In this document: positions 24,302 through 34,248 of the stretch, in pieces
Layout of the letters: each line of letters opens with the position of its first letter
How positions within the stretch are numbered: position 1 is the stretch's first letter
Source: Paenibacillus pinisoli
GTDB taxonomy: Bacteria; Bacillota; Bacilli; Paenibacillales; Paenibacillaceae
Direction: 5' to 3'
Length of the DNA stretch: 64,000 nt
Assembly: GCF_003605435.1 (NCBI RefSeq)
Contig: NZ_QXQB01000001.1
Span: forward strand, 806,001-870,000
Made by a program: the position numbers and the translations under genes
The notes under the pieces: model-generated
Seen by the model: the letters and a program-made list of their open reading frames with translations, nothing else
Told to the model about the DNA's origin: nothing
Databases searched by the model: none

Positions 24302-25234
24302 CTATACAGAACGTCTGCGCCGCTCCTCGGCATCCAGCAGCTCGAATATATCCTTTTTCAGTTTGGCGAGCGCCTGTTTTTTCATATTTGCTTTATTGGC
24401 GTAGCTTCCAAACAAGGACGCTCGAAGATCCTCTTCATTTCGATATAATCCCGGGAAGGTATCCACGATTTCTTTCCGCCGCAGCTTGGTATACATTTTA
24501 AATTTTTGCACGATCTCAAAAGCAACGTTGTTATGCTTGGCGTACAAATCTTCCAGACCGAGAACTTCAACATTTTTTTGCATGGACGGATGATATCTCA
24601 ACGACACGGCCAGCATCTCTTCGCTAGTCAGGAAATCTATATTTTCAATGTTAAACCGGTACTGCAGCAACGGGTCCAGATCTTGCGCTTCATAAGGCGA
24701 CAGATTAATATCCTCTTTTCCTTTGGCGTGATTGCAGCAAGGACACGACGGAATCAGGTTGTAGAAAGACATCGCGAGATACGGATAATCCGATTTATTA
24801 TGGAAGTGATCCAGTTGGCTTGTCCGTTTCGTTCCCCGCTGCGGGCGCGTCACATTCCCAATATGGTTGCGATTGCACAAAGGACATACGCGAAGCTTCA
24901 ATTTCTCCATCAACTGAATCGCGTTGTACCCGGAATTTCCAATTGAGTTCCCTTGCCCTTCAGAAAAGTAGCCGTACATGGTTTGAAAATATGAAATTTC
25001 GGGGGGAAAACCCGCTGGCGATAACGCTCTCCCGCCGCAAATAGACCGTATTTCACGCAATTGTTCCGGCTTCGCCTTTATGACGTATTCAAGCGTAAAA
25101 CGGGGATCGGAGCCTCGCAGCCATCGCTCTGCGGCAGCCACGCTGGAGGTTTTGCTTTTATTCAATTGCGCAACGATCTCCATATAATGCTCATGGGCCA
25201 AAAGCTCTTGGGAAACCTCATAAATATTAATCAT
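24302..25234 (-). CDS. HNH endonuclease of a Septu-like pair (PtuB-like)
   Basis: 310 residues. A zinc-knuckle HNH core lies in the middle: C117-x2-C120 (CPLC), D142-H143 (QLDHFHNKSDYP), then NLIPSCPCCNHAKG with the second Cys pair at 164-167 and N168. This is the PtuB pattern of a Cys-flanked HNH with HxxKSxYP. It should cut nucleic acid when released or activated by its ATPase partner, as in Septu anti-phage systems. Its ATG at 25234 follows AGGAAGG and overlaps the ATPase stop by eight bases, so translation is coupled. Assignment to Septu rests on gene order and motifs, not a search. Confidence 0.75.
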   Translation of the reverse strand: MINIYEVSQELLAHEHYMEIVAQLNKSKTSSVAAAERWLRGSDPRFTLEYVIKAKPEQLREIRSICGGRALSPAGFPPEISYFQTMYGYFSEGQGNSIGNSGYNAIQLMEKLKLRVCPLCNRNHIGNVTRPQRGTKRTSQLDHFHNKSDYPYLAMSFYNLIPSCPCCNHAKGKEDINLSPYEAQDLDPLLQYRFNIENIDFLTSEEMLAVSLRYHPSMQKNVEVLGLEDLYAKHNNVAFEIVQKFKMYTKLRRKEIVDTFPGLYRNEEDLRASLFGSYANKANMKKQALAKLKKDIFELLDAEERRRRSV

Positions 25235-27158
25235 TTCTACCTTCCTCTTTATCGCGAAGCCTTTCCAGCTCCTGCTGCCAATATTTTAGCTGCCTCAGCG
25301 CATGCCGCTCCGGGTCGTTGTCTTCCAGCAACTGATAATACCGCTCCAGTAGTCTATCTGCCACTAACGGTTCTCCAACCGAACGTATCATTGGCAGTAA
25401 ATAAGCTACCGTCTCTTCGGAAATGAAGTAATATCTCTCTTTCCTAGTTTCAAATAATTCCAATTCCTCAATCAGTTGATTAATCTTGATTCGCGCGAAC
25501 TCGCCAACAGTCGTCTCCATAAAGAAGCCGAGCGCAAACATATCGTGAATATTGGCGGCGAGCGTTTTTTTGCCGCTGGTTAATCCGTCTTCAACCGCCA
25601 GCCTTCCATTTTTGTGCTTCAAATAAACGACGCTGGAGCCCGGCAAATCCGAAAGCAAAAATGGAGAATGCGATGTCATTATGATTTGAAAGCGGTTATT
25701 GGGAAACACAATAGTCAAAAAAGAAATGACATCACGAATAAATCTCCGCTGCCATTCCGGGTGGAAATAAAGCTCGCCTTCGTCGATCAGCAACAGCACG
25801 TCCTTGGACAATTTTTGATTGTCTCCGAAATATCCGTCCGCTCTTGTAAACAATCTGGCGAACAGATTAAGCATTGCCGTCTGTCCCGAGCTTAAGTTAT
25901 GCCAGCCAAAATCGAGATAGGGATAGGCCCGGTACGACCCCCGGTATGCTTCTACAAATTGATGAGATCCGCTATTTTTCACATCGCCCAATTCGATCGG
26001 GATGGAAAACACCCGCTCCGTCCAATCCTCGATATTCCCTGAGAAAATGTCGTAGAATTTCAATACTTTCATGATATTTTCCAACCAAAGCTTGCGGTCA
26101 TTCTCATTGCTTCGGTTGATTAGGGCTTGCAGAAAACGTCTTACAAATTGAAAAATCGTTTCCTTTTGCGATTGTACTTTCTCCAGATTGAGCAGACCTA
26201 GAATGCTGTCCAAATACGGGTCATTTTGAAAAGCCGCTAACTCCTTCAACAGGCTGCGTACGCTGGCCCTGTATGCGCGGTACATAAAAATGCTTTTTTT
26301 CACATCTATTTTTTCCCGGTTGGTGATATCCTTTTTATGAAGCCGCTTCTGCTCTTCGGTTATTTTTTGTTCAATCGCTTTGTTGAATTGTATATAGAAC
26401 GGTGCGTACGCTTCTAACAATTTGTTGATTTCAAGCTCTGTGTCAGGCCTTGCGTCGCGAAGGCTCACGGTCAGCCGTTCCGGAAGAGGAATCGGGAGCT
26501 CCTGTTGATAAGCGGCTTTGTATTTATGCACAAAAAGTACCTGCCGATGAATTTCCTTATCGCGATGGACGTCAATCTCCTTCTGATCCTCCGCAAACCG
26601 CTCATCCTCCAGCCGTTGTAAACGATCGCCGCGAATCAGATAGTTGGTCGATAAATTATAGTAATGGGAAGCCTGGTTCTCATAGGAATGATCGAATACA
26701 TTGGAAAAAAAGATAGCTGAGGATTCCGGCAATGCGCCGGGCGACAGCGCCTTGGGAGATTCGAAACATGGCGAAAGCAGCTCTCTTCCCTGTACTTCCT
26801 TTAATTCGATGACGGAATCGTCGTACCAGATCAGATGCCGCTCCCGGCTGTCCTTGATGACGATCAGCGCCTGCTGAATTTCCTGACGGTTCAGAACGAC
26901 ATTTTTAATATAGTCCAGAAAGCTTGTTTTGCCCGTACCGTTCTCCCCCACGAGGGCCGTAATCTGTTTCACAACAGCCGGTTCCGTTGGATCGCCTAAA
27001 CGGAAGAAATCGGATTGATAATCCGGGTTTTCTGCAATGTGCAAAATACCATTACTATGATCGAAATGGAAACGATACTTCGCACTCAATTGAAAACCGG
27101 CATTTTCGAATTGCAGATGCTTTTTAAACCAAATATATAATATTTCCAAGACGTTCAA
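25227..27158 (-). CDS. SMC/ABC-type AAA ATPase of a Septu-like pair (PtuA-like)
   Basis: 643 residues. Walker A is GENGTGKTS (about 71-79), the ABC signature LSSGQ is near residue 424, Walker B LLLIDEGELYFHPEWQ is near 456-470 and the H-loop SHSPF is near 496. A long helical insertion (about 180-400) separates the two halves, as in Rad50/RecF-like and PtuA ATPases. The start MNVLEILYIWFKKHLQFENAGF resembles other defence-type ATPases. The start is a TTG: 27158 is adopted here, but the TTG at 27149 has better spacing to GGGGAG. With the overlapping HNH gene it forms a two-gene module, probably anti-phage. The AT-rich context suggests transfer. Confidence 0.78.
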   Translation of the reverse strand: MNVLEILYIWFKKHLQFENAGFQLSAKYRFHFDHSNGILHIAENPDYQSDFFRLGDPTEPAVVKQITALVGENGTGKTSFLDYIKNVVLNRQEIQQALIVIKDSRERHLIWYDDSVIELKEVQGRELLSPCFESPKALSPGALPESSAIFFSNVFDHSYENQASHYYNLSTNYLIRGDRLQRLEDERFAEDQKEIDVHRDKEIHRQVLFVHKYKAAYQQELPIPLPERLTVSLRDARPDTELEINKLLEAYAPFYIQFNKAIEQKITEEQKRLHKKDITNREKIDVKKSIFMYRAYRASVRSLLKELAAFQNDPYLDSILGLLNLEKVQSQKETIFQFVRRFLQALINRSNENDRKLWLENIMKVLKFYDIFSGNIEDWTERVFSIPIELGDVKNSGSHQFVEAYRGSYRAYPYLDFGWHNLSSGQTAMLNLFARLFTRADGYFGDNQKLSKDVLLLIDEGELYFHPEWQRRFIRDVISFLTIVFPNNRFQIIMTSHSPFLLSDLPGSSVVYLKHKNGRLAVEDGLTSGKKTLAANIHDMFALGFFMETTVGEFARIKINQLIEELELFETRKERYYFISEETVAYLLPMIRSVGEPLVADRLLERYYQLLEDNDPERHALRQLKYWQQELERLRDKEEGRND

Positions 27159-27519
27159 CTCCCCAATGATGGTTCAGTTTTAATTCAAATTCCAATTATG
27201 ATACTTTCACTTGGGCAAAATTGCCTATTTCAGTTATACTCCACAATGCCGATAAAACTCCAGAACTATTTTTAATAGATCAAATGAACTACAGAATCAA
27301 CTATTTTAAAGTATCTACTATATAATCTAGTAATGGATTCATTCAATCAGTGGAACTGATATACTTGCTGTCGTTATCGGAAGCAGGCTCAAAATAATAA
27401 AATGACCGCCATTCCAACATCCGTAGTTGGAAATGACGGTCATTTTATTTCTGATTAGCCGAGGTGCCTAATGGCCTTCGGTACATGCTAACTATGATTT
27501 TTCCAAAGATTTATCTTGC
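27159..27519. other. AT-rich gene-free stretch with a terminator
   Basis: No gene is seen. The right part of the ATPase promoter region is AT-rich (27180-27360) without a clear promoter. A terminator occupies 27399-27446, and the remainder leads to the nrdJ stop. Confidence 0.5.
27399..27446. terminator. Terminator after nrdJ
   Basis: AAAATGACCGCCATTCCAAC pairs with GTTGGAAATGACGGTCATTTT with one mismatch and one bulge. A/T tracts lie on both sides, so it can work for leftward nrdJ transcripts; it lies about 75 bases past the nrdJ stop. Confidence 0.75.
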
Positions 27520-30100
27520 TCAATTACACTTGCTAAACCCGCAGCTGGCACATTGCTTGCAGCCTTCCAGGTTGATCAGCGTAGCGGAGCCGCAGGACGG
27601 ACAGAGGTCTATCTCTTGATAGGTGGAGCTCTCCTCCTGATGTTCCTCGCTTTTCAAACCAGGAGGGTAATCGACTTCTCCCGATCCGGAACTGTCGGCC
27701 TCCACACTCGCCGGAGCCGCCGATGCCCTTCAGATGCTTAATAAGCAGTCTGATCTTCTCACCATGGTCCCCGTAGCGCAGGAACAACGAGCATACACGG
27801 CCAAGCGCTTCCGCCATGGCGAATACATCGGAGCCCGCTTTGCCGACATTGAGGAAGATTTCCGCAGGCGTGCCGTCCAGATCATTGATCGTTATATATG
27901 CCATGCCGAACGGCGTGTTGATCTTATAGGTCGCTCCGCGCAGCACCGACGGCCGCTTCTTGTATTGTCTGTCCACAGCCGGAGCGAGTTTCAAAGCCGA
28001 CCCTGACGTAACTTCAGCAGTTACCGTTGCTTCCTGCGCAGCCCACAGCGCTTCACTTGACGCTGGTGCTGCAGCTTCAGCATCATGGTCAGCCTCTACA
28101 GCTTCCACACTTTCCACAACCTCGGCTTCAACAAACGAAACGTCGGTACTGTCCTCGCCTGCATCCCCCTTGTCAGCCTCGCTCTTATCTGAGGTAGACA
28201 GCACCTGCACATCCCGGCTGCCATCGCGATAGATCGTGACGCCCTTGCAGCCAAGCTCATAAGCCAGCTCGTACAGCCGCTCTGTCTCTTCTACCGTAAA
28301 GTCGGCCGGACAATTGGCCGTCTTGGAGATCGAGCTGTCGACCCAGCGCTGAATAGCGGCTTGAGTACGGATGTGATCCTCAGCAGACAGCTGCATCGCG
28401 GTTATGAAATAATCCGGAAGCTCTTCCCCTGGATGCGCATCCTTCCACTCCTGAGCAATCGGGACAAGCTGCTTGTCGAAGCCAAGTCGGCTCTGGCGGA
28501 AATATTCGAAGGCAAAATACGGCTCGATGCCTGTCGATGTGCCGACCATCGTCCCCGTACTGCCCGTCGGCGCTTGCGTAATGATGGTCACGTTCCGAAT
28601 GCCGCTCTTGGCAATGGCCTCTCCTACCTCCGGATATGCCTTGATGATTTCCTTCATGAAGCCGCTCTGCACATACTTCTCCCGGTCAAAGGCCGGGAAA
28701 GACCCTTTCTCAGAAGCAATGCGAGACGAGGCCAGGTAAGCTTCCTTCGCCATAAAGCCGTACAGCTTATCCAGGAATGCCAGCGACTCCTCGCTGCCAT
28801 AGCGGATGCCCAGCTTAATCATCAGCTCCGCAAGTCCCATCGTCCCAAGTCCGATCCGCCGCTCGCGCTTCTGGTTCTGTTCATTCTCCTCGAAATGATA
28901 AGGCGTCTTATCGATGACATTGTCTAGGAACCGGACAGACCAGCCCGTCACCTTGCCGAGCTCTGCCCAATCGACGTCCTTTTTCTCCGCATCATAGAAC
29001 TTGGACAGGTTAATCGCGGACAAGTTGCATACGCCCCAGCCCGGCAACCCTTGCTCGCCGCACGGGTTCGTCGAGACGATCGGGTTGAAGTACCAGCTGT
29101 TCGACATCTTATTGTACCGCTCCATAAAGACAACGCCCGGCTCTGCCGACTTCCAAGCGGAATGGATAATCCGGTGCCAGATCTCTTTCGCCCGCAGCTT
29201 CTTGTAGGTCAGGACGTTTTTGCCAAGCTTGCGCCATTCATCCAGATCGCCATTCCACACCTCATCATAGTCGGGATCCTTCGTATCCGGGAAGACCAGC
29301 TCCCAATCCAGGTCGCGCTTGACAGCGTCCATAAAGGCATCGCTCACGCAAACGGACAGGTTGGCGTTCGTCACTTGACCCATCGTTTCCTTCACCGTAA
29401 TAAATTCAAGCAGGTCGGGATGCCAATCGTTCAGCATCAGCATCAGCGCGCCGCGTCTGCTTCCGCCTTGCTCGATCAAGCCCGTCGTATAGCTGAACAG
29501 GCCACCCCAGGAGACCGAGCCGCTGGAGCTTCCATTGACGCCGGCGACGATGGCTCTGCGGGGGCGTAGCGAAGAGAGATTCATGCCTACGCCGCCGCCG
29601 CGCGCCATAATTTCCGTCATATTCGTGAGCGTCTTCATAATGCCTCCGCGGCTATCATGCGGAGATGGAACCACATAGCAATTAAACAGGGTCAACTCAT
29701 CGCTCGCACCGGCTCCCGCCGCAATGCGTCCGCCGGGCACCAGCTTCCAGTCGTCCAGGATCTCCCGGAACTTTCTCTCCCACTCCACTCGCTTGGCAGG
29801 CGTTCGCTCTACGGATGCCATCGCTTCGGCAAGCCGGTCCCACATCTGATCAGGCGACAGCTCAATCGGATGAGTCAGCCTTCCGGTCGTCGTCTGCAAT
29901 AGCTCGCCGTCTCCAGTCTTGACGGTCACCTGCTCCCCCTCGCGGCTAACCACTTCGACGACCTCCTTCACTGGAAACTTGGCATCGTCCTTCAGCAAGG
30001 CAAGCACGGTGTCCCCGGCCTTTACCCGCCCCGCATCCTCATGCTTGCGCGCATACCTGTCCAAAAATATTTTTTCGCTAAGTCCCGTTAATCTCCGCAT
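27520..30100 (-). CDS. nrdJ: Adenosylcobalamin-dependent ribonucleotide reductase, with a frameshift near the C terminus
   Basis: Class II ribonucleotide reductase, about 860 residues. It carries LFNCYV (first redox Cys, about residue 135), NPCGE (catalytic Cys and Glu, about 345) and VCNLSAINL. The enzyme reduces ribonucleotides using a cobalamin-derived thiyl radical. The frame that starts at the ATG at 30100 runs to a stop at 27533, but its last 60 residues are nonsense. The expected Cys-rich tail DLCPSCG..CASCGFSKC lies in the next frame and ends at 27520. The switch is near 27710-27720, where ...GGSG should continue ASVEADSSGSG. A two-base GC deletion (GGCGCGAG to GGCGAG) would explain it. 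The gene may be a mutant or an assembly artefact. Confidence 0.85.
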
Positions 30101-30143
30101 TCCGATTCTCTCCCTTCAATCCTATGAATCGCATCAAAAATCA

Positions 30144-30192
30144 ACATATTGTATGTATTTATTATTATAACACACTATATATAGATAATCTT
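30144..30192 (-). promoter_or_regulatory. nrdJ promoter with a probable NrdR-box pair
   Basis: ACACTATATATAGATA (30172-30187) matches the NrdR box consensus at 13 of 16 positions. A weaker box, about 10 of 16, is centred near 30148-30149, about 31 bases away, the usual spacing of tandem NrdR boxes. A minus-strand TATAAT (30164-30169) lies between them. This predicts NrdR/dATP repression of nrdJ. Confidence 0.6.
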
Positions 30193-30280
30193 ATGACAGA
30201 ACCGTGAATCTTATTAATATGCCTCAGGAAGGCTATACTAATGACAACTAACCGCTGCAACTAGTGAAAGGAGCACTAAG

Positions 30281-32104
30281 ATGACCTTCGACTCTAAGAC
30301 GCAGAACAGCACGGAGGGCGAATCTCCATACGCGAGACGCAAGCTGCATCCGCATGTTGACCTGCAAATTGACCGTTCCTGGTTCGATGAGCTTCAGCTA
30401 CGGATGAGCCGCAATGGCCCGTGGGATGACTGGACGCTCTATCAGCTCGCCATGGAAGCGGAGCAAGCCAAACGGGTTGAGAGCTTCGAGCAGCTGCAAT
30501 GCCTGCGCACGCTTCCTTCCTTTGAACCGATGCCCCATCAGATCGGCACCGCCAGCAAAGTGCTGCATGAAATGGGAGGCAGGGCGATACTAGCTGACGA
30601 AGTAGGCCTTGGCAAAACGATCGAGGCCGGCCTGGTGCTGAAGGAATACATGGTGCGCGGGCTAGTCAAACGCGCGCTTATACTTGTGCCGGCTTCTCTC
30701 GTGCTCCAATGGGTAAGAGAGCTGAACCAGAAATTCGGCATATCCGCCGTCGCCCAGAAGAAGGAACATACGTGGGGCTACGATGTCGTCGTCGCTTCCA
30801 TGGATACAGCCAAACGCGACCCGCACCGGGAGCGCGTGCTAGGCACCGATTACGACCTGATCATTATTGACGAGGCTCATAAGCTCAAGAACAAAAAAAC
30901 AACCAACTACCAATTTGCAACCCAGCTGCGCAAGAAGTATTGCCTGCTGCTTACTGCCACGCCGATCCAGAACGATCTGGACGAGCTATACAATCTGATT
31001 ACCTTGCTGAAGCCCGGCCAACTCGGCGGACAAAGTGATTTTGCCGCCAATTTCGTTGTCGACAAGCGGCTGCCGAAGAACGAGGATCAGCTGCAGGAAG
31101 CGTTGTCCTCCGTTATGATCCGCAACCGGAGAGGAGACGGCGGCATTCACTTCACCAAGCGCTTCGTCAAGAACATTCCGCTCTCGCTGTCGCCGGAGGA
31201 GAAGGCTCTTTATGATGCCGTCACCGGCTTCGTGAAGGAGCGTTATGACGAAAGCGGCGGCGATCTGACCAGCATGCTGTCGCTTGTAACGCTGCAGCGG
31301 GAAGTATGCAGCAGCAGAGATGCCGTCTTCCTTACATTAGTCAATCTATTCAAGAAAACAACGGAAGACTCCCCTCTTCGTCCGAAAATTTGGGAGCTGG
31401 TAGAGAAGATTAAAGGCATCACCGCTAATACGAAAGCTGAAAAAGCGATGGAGCTCGTGAAAGAAATGAACGAGAAAGTCATCATCTTTACGGAGTACCG
31501 TGCGACGCAGGAATATTTGCTGCAGTTTTTCCGCGCCCATAATATGATGGCCGTTCCTTACCGCGGCGGCATGAACCGAGGCAAAAAGGACTGGATGATG
31601 GATCTGTTCCGCGGACGCGCGCAGATTCTGATTGCGACCGAAGCAGGCGGCGAAGGCATTAACCTGCAATTTTGTCACCATATGATCAACTTCGATCTGC
31701 CTTGGAACCCGATGCGGGTAGAGCAGCGGATTGGCCGCGTTCACAGGCTCGGGCAAACCGAGGACGTCAAGATTTACAACCTGTGCACGCTTGGCACTAT
31801 TGAAGAGCATATCGTCAATTTGCTGCATGAGAAAATCAACCTGTTCGAGCTGGTTATCGGAGAGCTGGATCATATTCTGGAGAAGCTGGAGGGCGGCGAA
31901 TCGCTGGAGCAGCGGCTTGCCAAAGTGCTGCTGGAATCCGGCAATGACCAGGATCATCTGAAGCGCCAATTGAACTCACTTGGCAGCTCTATCAGCCAAA
32001 TCCGCCATGCCGTGAAGGCAAGCGGAGACAACCCTTATTCCGCCGGGCCCGATCTGCTGGTGAAGATGGATAAGCTTGGACAAACCGTGGAGGTAGAGCC
32101 ATGA
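30281..32104 (+). CDS. yqhH: SNF2-family DEAD/DEAH helicase (YqhH-like)
   Basis: 607 residues. Helicase motifs are motif I DEVGLGKT (about 106-113), Ia LVPASLVLQW, II IIDEAHKLKN (about 196-205), III LLTATPIQN, V LIATEAGGEGINLQ and VI RIGRVHRLGQ. This is the RapA/SNF2 arrangement of a dsDNA translocase or remodeler. The ATG at 30281 has AAAGGAG upstream. The next gene, yqhG, overlaps by four bases (ATGA). The same pair occurs in B. subtilis, which supports the symbol. The cellular role of YqhH is not well defined. Confidence 0.88.
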   Translation: MTFDSKTQNSTEGESPYARRKLHPHVDLQIDRSWFDELQLRMSRNGPWDDWTLYQLAMEAEQAKRVESFEQLQCLRTLPSFEPMPHQIGTASKVLHEMGGRAILADEVGLGKTIEAGLVLKEYMVRGLVKRALILVPASLVLQWVRELNQKFGISAVAQKKEHTWGYDVVVASMDTAKRDPHRERVLGTDYDLIIIDEAHKLKNKKTTNYQFATQLRKKYCLLLTATPIQNDLDELYNLITLLKPGQLGGQSDFAANFVVDKRLPKNEDQLQEALSSVMIRNRRGDGGIHFTKRFVKNIPLSLSPEEKALYDAVTGFVKERYDESGGDLTSMLSLVTLQREVCSSRDAVFLTLVNLFKKTTEDSPLRPKIWELVEKIKGITANTKAEKAMELVKEMNEKVIIFTEYRATQEYLLQFFRAHNMMAVPYRGGMNRGKKDWMMDLFRGRAQILIATEAGGEGINLQFCHHMINFDLPWNPMRVEQRIGRVHRLGQTEDVKIYNLCTLGTIEEHIVNLLHEKINLFELVIGELDHILEKLEGGESLEQRLAKVLLESGNDQDHLKRQLNSLGSSISQIRHAVKASGDNPYSAGPDLLVKMDKLGQTVEVEP

Positions 32105-33042
32105 ACACGAAGCAGATTCATAAGTATGTGAACCGTTATCTGGAGGCTACCGATTGCTCCATTATCGAGAAATCGCCTGCCCACTTTACAGTAAAGCTGT
32201 CGCCCGATGCCGACAGAGAGCTGACTAACCGCCCATATTATTGGAGCTTTGTGGACCGGGTAGGCGCGGAGCCGGAGACGATGACCTTCCTGTTCGTCAC
32301 AGACCAGGAGAAATACGAAGCGCTTCAGAACGAACCCCTGCCAGAGAAGAAAGAAGCGTCCGACAGCCAGACAGCCGCAGCAGATGCAGCCCTGGCCCGC
32401 TCCTTCGGGTTCATCAACAGCTCAGTCAATGCGCCCCGCATTCCAAGGCATGACGTCTACTTCGGCTCGCAAAAGCTGGAGCAGCTGTTCGGAGCTGCGA
32501 AGGCGCGCGGCAGCTTCGTCTATCTATTCCAGGAGGCAGATAAGCGAAGCGCCACCCCGTACAGCTCGACGCCTTATACGGCCTGGCTTGGCGTCAATGT
32601 GCGGGTCGAATTCGCCTGCGACCGCAAGCGCGAGGAAATCCACAGCTTTGGCGTATCGCTTGTAACCGGCTATTGCGCGGATCGCTTCCACGACCGGCTG
32701 CTGGAGCTGAAGCTTACGCCTCGGCTTCCGTCCAATATCCATGTAACAAAAAATGGCATATCATTCGCCAAGGCGCAATCGATCGTAGAGCAAGCGCTGG
32801 AGCGCAAGCTGAAAAACTATGATTACACCTGGGCCGGGGACGCCTCCGCCAGGCTGCAAGAAGAGCTGGATCGGATAGAAGCCTACTACAAGCCGCTTCT
32901 CCAGCATGCGACAGATGAGAATAAGCCGTCAATTCAAGAGCAGTATGAACAGCGGCAAGCGGAGACCAGATGGCAATACGAACCCCGGGTGACGGCTTCC
33001 GTCATTAACTGCGGCGTTTTTCACCTGGAGGGCATCGATTGA
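32101..33042 (+). CDS. yqhG: YqhG family protein
   Basis: 313 residues, soluble, no known catalytic motif. The opening MNTKQIHKYVNRYLEATDCS and the segment TNRPYYWSFVDRVGAEPETM are typical of the Bacillales YqhG family. The start overlaps the helicase stop by four bases, so the two proteins are made together and may act together. A long charged region (about residues 85-100, EKKEASDSQTAAADAALA) looks disordered. Function is unknown. The family call relies on recalled motifs and on synteny with yqhH. Confidence 0.85.
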   Translation: MNTKQIHKYVNRYLEATDCSIIEKSPAHFTVKLSPDADRELTNRPYYWSFVDRVGAEPETMTFLFVTDQEKYEALQNEPLPEKKEASDSQTAAADAALARSFGFINSSVNAPRIPRHDVYFGSQKLEQLFGAAKARGSFVYLFQEADKRSATPYSSTPYTAWLGVNVRVEFACDRKREEIHSFGVSLVTGYCADRFHDRLLELKLTPRLPSNIHVTKNGISFAKAQSIVEQALERKLKNYDYTWAGDASARLQEELDRIEAYYKPLLQHATDENKPSIQEQYEQRQAETRWQYEPRVTASVINCGVFHLEGID

Positions 33043-33166
33043 ATAGAAATAGACGGAAACCGCATCATTGCGGCAAAAAAACCTCCATTATTTATCATGC
33101 GGCGCGACAGGTTGCAACAGCCTTCTTAAAGCCTGTCCGCTACACTTGGATGGAGGTGATGACATA

Positions 33167-34051
33167 ATGTCTAAAATCGCATCCAAATCATGGATTGCAG
33201 TTCTGCTAATCCTCTGGTGTCTTGCAGCAGGAATCGGCAGCTTTCAGGTTCATGCTTCGACAACCGGACAAGCTGCAATGCCGGACGTTCGGAAGCAGGC
33301 AAAGCTCTGGGCGGACGAGCTTTCGGCCAAGCCCGGATACAAGTCCTGGAAGGGCTCCAACATTGCCGTCTCTCCGCTTGGTCCCGGTACGCATAGCTGG
33401 CTTGCTGTTATTCAGAACACATCCCAAATTCCTGTCGGTTATCTGGTCATTCATGCCACAGAGGAAGGCGGCTACCAGCTAGGTGAATACGGTACCGGCT
33501 CTTACCCTTTGTTCAATGAACAATCGCTGCAGCTTTCCCTGCTGCAGCTTGAACTCATACCTAAGCAAATAAAGGCAGAGCGGGTATATAGCCATCCCCT
33601 GCATGTTGCCTGGCGGATTACTTCAAGATCTGTCGTACATTATACAGATGCCGTTTCCGGAGAGGAGCTTCCTGTCAGCAAGGATGACGATTGGACTCCA
33701 TCCGGCGAGCAGGATCTTGCAGAAGGCTTGATAGAAGCCGGCACCAATCTGAAAAGCTCAACCGTTAACCCGTCATTTGATCCGTATGGCCGTCTGCCTT
33801 GGCTGACGAAAGCGCCAATACCGCTAAGTGACCAGAAATATACTGCTTTGCTCAAGTCTATTACCGAAAAGAAAGAAATTCGTTACACTGTGGAATCTTT
33901 TGAGGGGAAAATGCTTCAAGTTTGGTCCGTTGTAGGCTTTGATACGTGGAATGGCGGCCAGCTTTATCTCGCCTTATCCAGGGAAGAGTCCGATGACCGC
34001 CGATATATGCCGATTAAGCTGCTGGTGGAACAAGGAAAGTTTTATCGTTAA
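33167..34051 (+). CDS. Secreted protein of unknown function
   Basis: 294 residues from the ATG at 33167 (MSKIASKSWIAVLL), which follows GGAGGTG by eight bases; an in-frame ATG at 33068 has no such site. A signal peptide runs to about residue 30 (VHAST). The mature part has two similar halves with a beta-rich pattern (HSWLAVIQNTSQIPVGYLVI; MLQVWSVVGFDTWNGGQLY). No family is recognised. It lies between yqhG and yqzE and its end overlaps the convergent yqzE stop by four bases. Confidence 0.7.
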   Translation: MSKIASKSWIAVLLILWCLAAGIGSFQVHASTTGQAAMPDVRKQAKLWADELSAKPGYKSWKGSNIAVSPLGPGTHSWLAVIQNTSQIPVGYLVIHATEEGGYQLGEYGTGSYPLFNEQSLQLSLLQLELIPKQIKAERVYSHPLHVAWRITSRSVVHYTDAVSGEELPVSKDDDWTPSGEQDLAEGLIEAGTNLKSSTVNPSFDPYGRLPWLTKAPIPLSDQKYTALLKSITEKKEIRYTVESFEGKMLQVWSVVGFDTWNGGQLYLALSREESDDRRYMPIKLLVEQGKFYR

Positions 34052-34248
34052 GGATTGCGCTCGGTGCGGCTTTTGCTGCGCCACCAGATCATTAAGCTGG
34101 CAGGCCCCCATCCGAACCATCGCGTCAGCCAAGGCTCTCTTTGCGCCTTGGCTGTTGTTCGTGCTTGCTTCCGCTGCTCCGCAGGCGTCTCCATATACTG
34201 CACCAATTGCTCGGTCACGTATTTGACCAGATCATTGCCTCCCGCCAT
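34048..34248 (-). CDS. yqzE: YqzE family small protein
   Basis: 66 residues from the ATG at 34248 (MAGGNDLVKYVTEQLV), with GGGGGGTG upstream; the ATG at 34293 would add 15 residues without family support. The pattern NDLVKYVTEQLVQYMETP, REPWLTRWFG and a basic C terminus matches B. subtilis YqzE. In Bacillus, yqzE lies close to comG and to yqhG/yqhH, so the location here is syntenic. Function is not established. Confidence 0.82.
   Translation of the reverse strand: MAGGNDLVKYVTEQLVQYMETPAEQRKQARTTAKAQREPWLTRWFGWGPASLMIWWRSKSRTERNP

Noticed and set aside
27533..27705. Separate short cysteine-rich gene starting at 27705
   Set aside because: It is the displaced C-terminal tail of NrdJ, not an independent gene; it has no ribosome site.
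30101..30280. Cobalamin riboswitch upstream of the B12-dependent reductase
   Set aside because: The leader is about 180 bases and AT-rich, and no B12-box or matching stems were seen.
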